From contig VSNR01000365.1 of assembly GCA_009774345.1 (NCBI GenBank), positions 1,715 to 7,791 on the forward strand: DNA of 6,077 nt, written 5' to 3'. The stretch is from Lachnospiraceae bacterium (lineage in GTDB: Bacteria > Bacillota > Clostridia > Lachnospirales > Lachnospiraceae). Below, piece by piece: positions 5,925 to 6,077 of this stretch. The notes below the pieces were generated by a model. It made no database searches, was not told the origin of the DNA, and was given only the letters and a program-made list of their open reading frames with translations. Every line of letters begins with the position of its first letter. The stretch's first letter is position 1. A program made the translations under genes and the position numbers.

Positions 5925-6077
5925 TTACTCATAGTACGCGTTATATTTTATCACATTCTTTTTCCCGTCGCTGTCAATGGAATTTATTCCTGTGCCATAC
6001 AATATTCTTGTATGATATATTGTCAACTCTTTATATCCATCCTTTAAGTTATCTACATAATAATTCATATGCTTAAA
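5925..6077 (-). CDS. Short reading frame or 3' end of a gene entering from the right, unknown function
   Basis: The frame is open from the window edge to TAA at 5925. An ATG at 6068 would give 47 residues, but the frame also stays open upstream (F-K-H before that Met), so this may be the C-terminus of a larger protein. The peptide is polar and Tyr-rich, with N-Y-Y-V-D-N-L-K-D-G near the start and I-K-Y-N-A-Y-Y-E at the end. The stop lies 26 bases before the next small gene's GTG, consistent with one transcription unit. The window ends too close to the ATG to judge a ribosome binding site. No family is recognised. Confidence 0.4.
   Translation of the reverse strand, partial: FKHMNYYVDNLKDGYKELTIYHTRILYGTGINSIDSDGKKNVIKYNAYYE
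5999..6026 (-). promoter_or_regulatory. Possible promoter inside the right-end reading frame
   Basis: On the minus strand -35 TTGACA (6026-6021) is followed by a 16-base spacer and -10 TATTGT (6004-5999), four of six. It could drive the small gene at 5898. The region is AT-rich and the -10 box is weak. Confidence 0.25.

Noticed and set aside
3848..5936. An 11-base inverted match (3848-3858 with 5926-5936) flanking the ATPase gene, considered as mobile-element ends.
   Set aside because: Several 11-base inverted matches are expected by chance in a 6-kb window. The motif is itself partly palindromic, and there is no target duplication or transposase.
5913..5936. Direct repeat CATAGTA at 5913-5919 and 5930-5936 between the two small frames, considered as an operator.
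   Set aside because: Seven-base repeats in an AT-rich stretch are not significant, and no regulator or clear promoter is placed to use them.
5945..5977. A perfect TTGACA on the minus strand at 5977-5972, considered as a promoter.
   Set aside because: The only good -10-like hexamer (TAAAAT at 5950-5945) is 21 bases away, too far for a normal sigma-A promoter, and both lie inside a reading frame.
5865..6047. Plus-strand 60-residue frame at the right end.
   Set aside because: It overlaps two minus-strand frames, one of which has an excellent ribosome binding site. Its Leu/Ile/Tyr-rich content is what AT-rich antisense sequence gives.

Overview
The window most likely comes from a low-to-moderate G+C Gram-positive anaerobe of the Clostridia, with a gut Lachnospiraceae-type bacterium as the best guess. 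This rests on the strong purine-rich ribosome binding sites, the sigma-A-type -35/-10 boxes, the Gram-positive signal peptide, a giant surface protein built of 26-residue repeats, and an AAA-ATPase/PD-(D/E)XK protein of a kind common in gut Firmicutes and Bacteroidetes. Genus and species cannot be called from the sequence. Every gene I can support lies on the minus strand, so transcription runs from the right end of the window to the left.

Layout in transcription order (high to low coordinates). (1) 6077-5925: a short reading frame that enters from outside the window or starts just inside it, product unknown. (2) 5898-5717: a small gene with a very good ribosome binding site whose coherent peptide is split over two frames, so it is probably frameshifted. 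(3) 5722-5694: a promoter embedded in the 3' end of that remnant. (4) 5669-3912: an intact 585-residue AAA-ATPase-like protein with a C-terminal PD-(D/E)XK nuclease-fold domain. (5) 3911-3519: a gene-free stretch of 393 bases that is rich in signals. It has a near-consensus promoter (3884-3855), a (TCTGG)4 pentanucleotide tract forming one arm of a terminator-like hairpin, a second long hairpin, and the ribosome binding site of the next gene. (6) 3518-1: a very large secreted surface protein (1172 codons visible, C-terminus beyond the window) with a GTG start, signal peptide, Glu/Thr/Ser stalk and four visible supermodules. Each supermodule is a beta-type header followed by 26-residue DUF285/BspA-type repeats. 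The frame was followed from the GTG to the window edge by checking codon phase at every module and array boundary, and no break was found.

The genes do not form an obvious pathway. The ATPase/nuclease protein belongs to a widespread family of unknown function. The repeat protein is probably a cell-surface adhesin or binding protein. The most interesting part of the window is the roughly 330-base leader between them. If the promoter at 3884-3855 is real, the surface-protein transcript begins with two terminator-like hairpins. They share interchangeable AGACCA/TGGTCT half-sites, and a variable-number-type pentanucleotide tract forms part of one stem. Such an arrangement could attenuate or phase-vary expression of the surface protein, or it could release a short separate RNA. 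This is inference and has not been tested.
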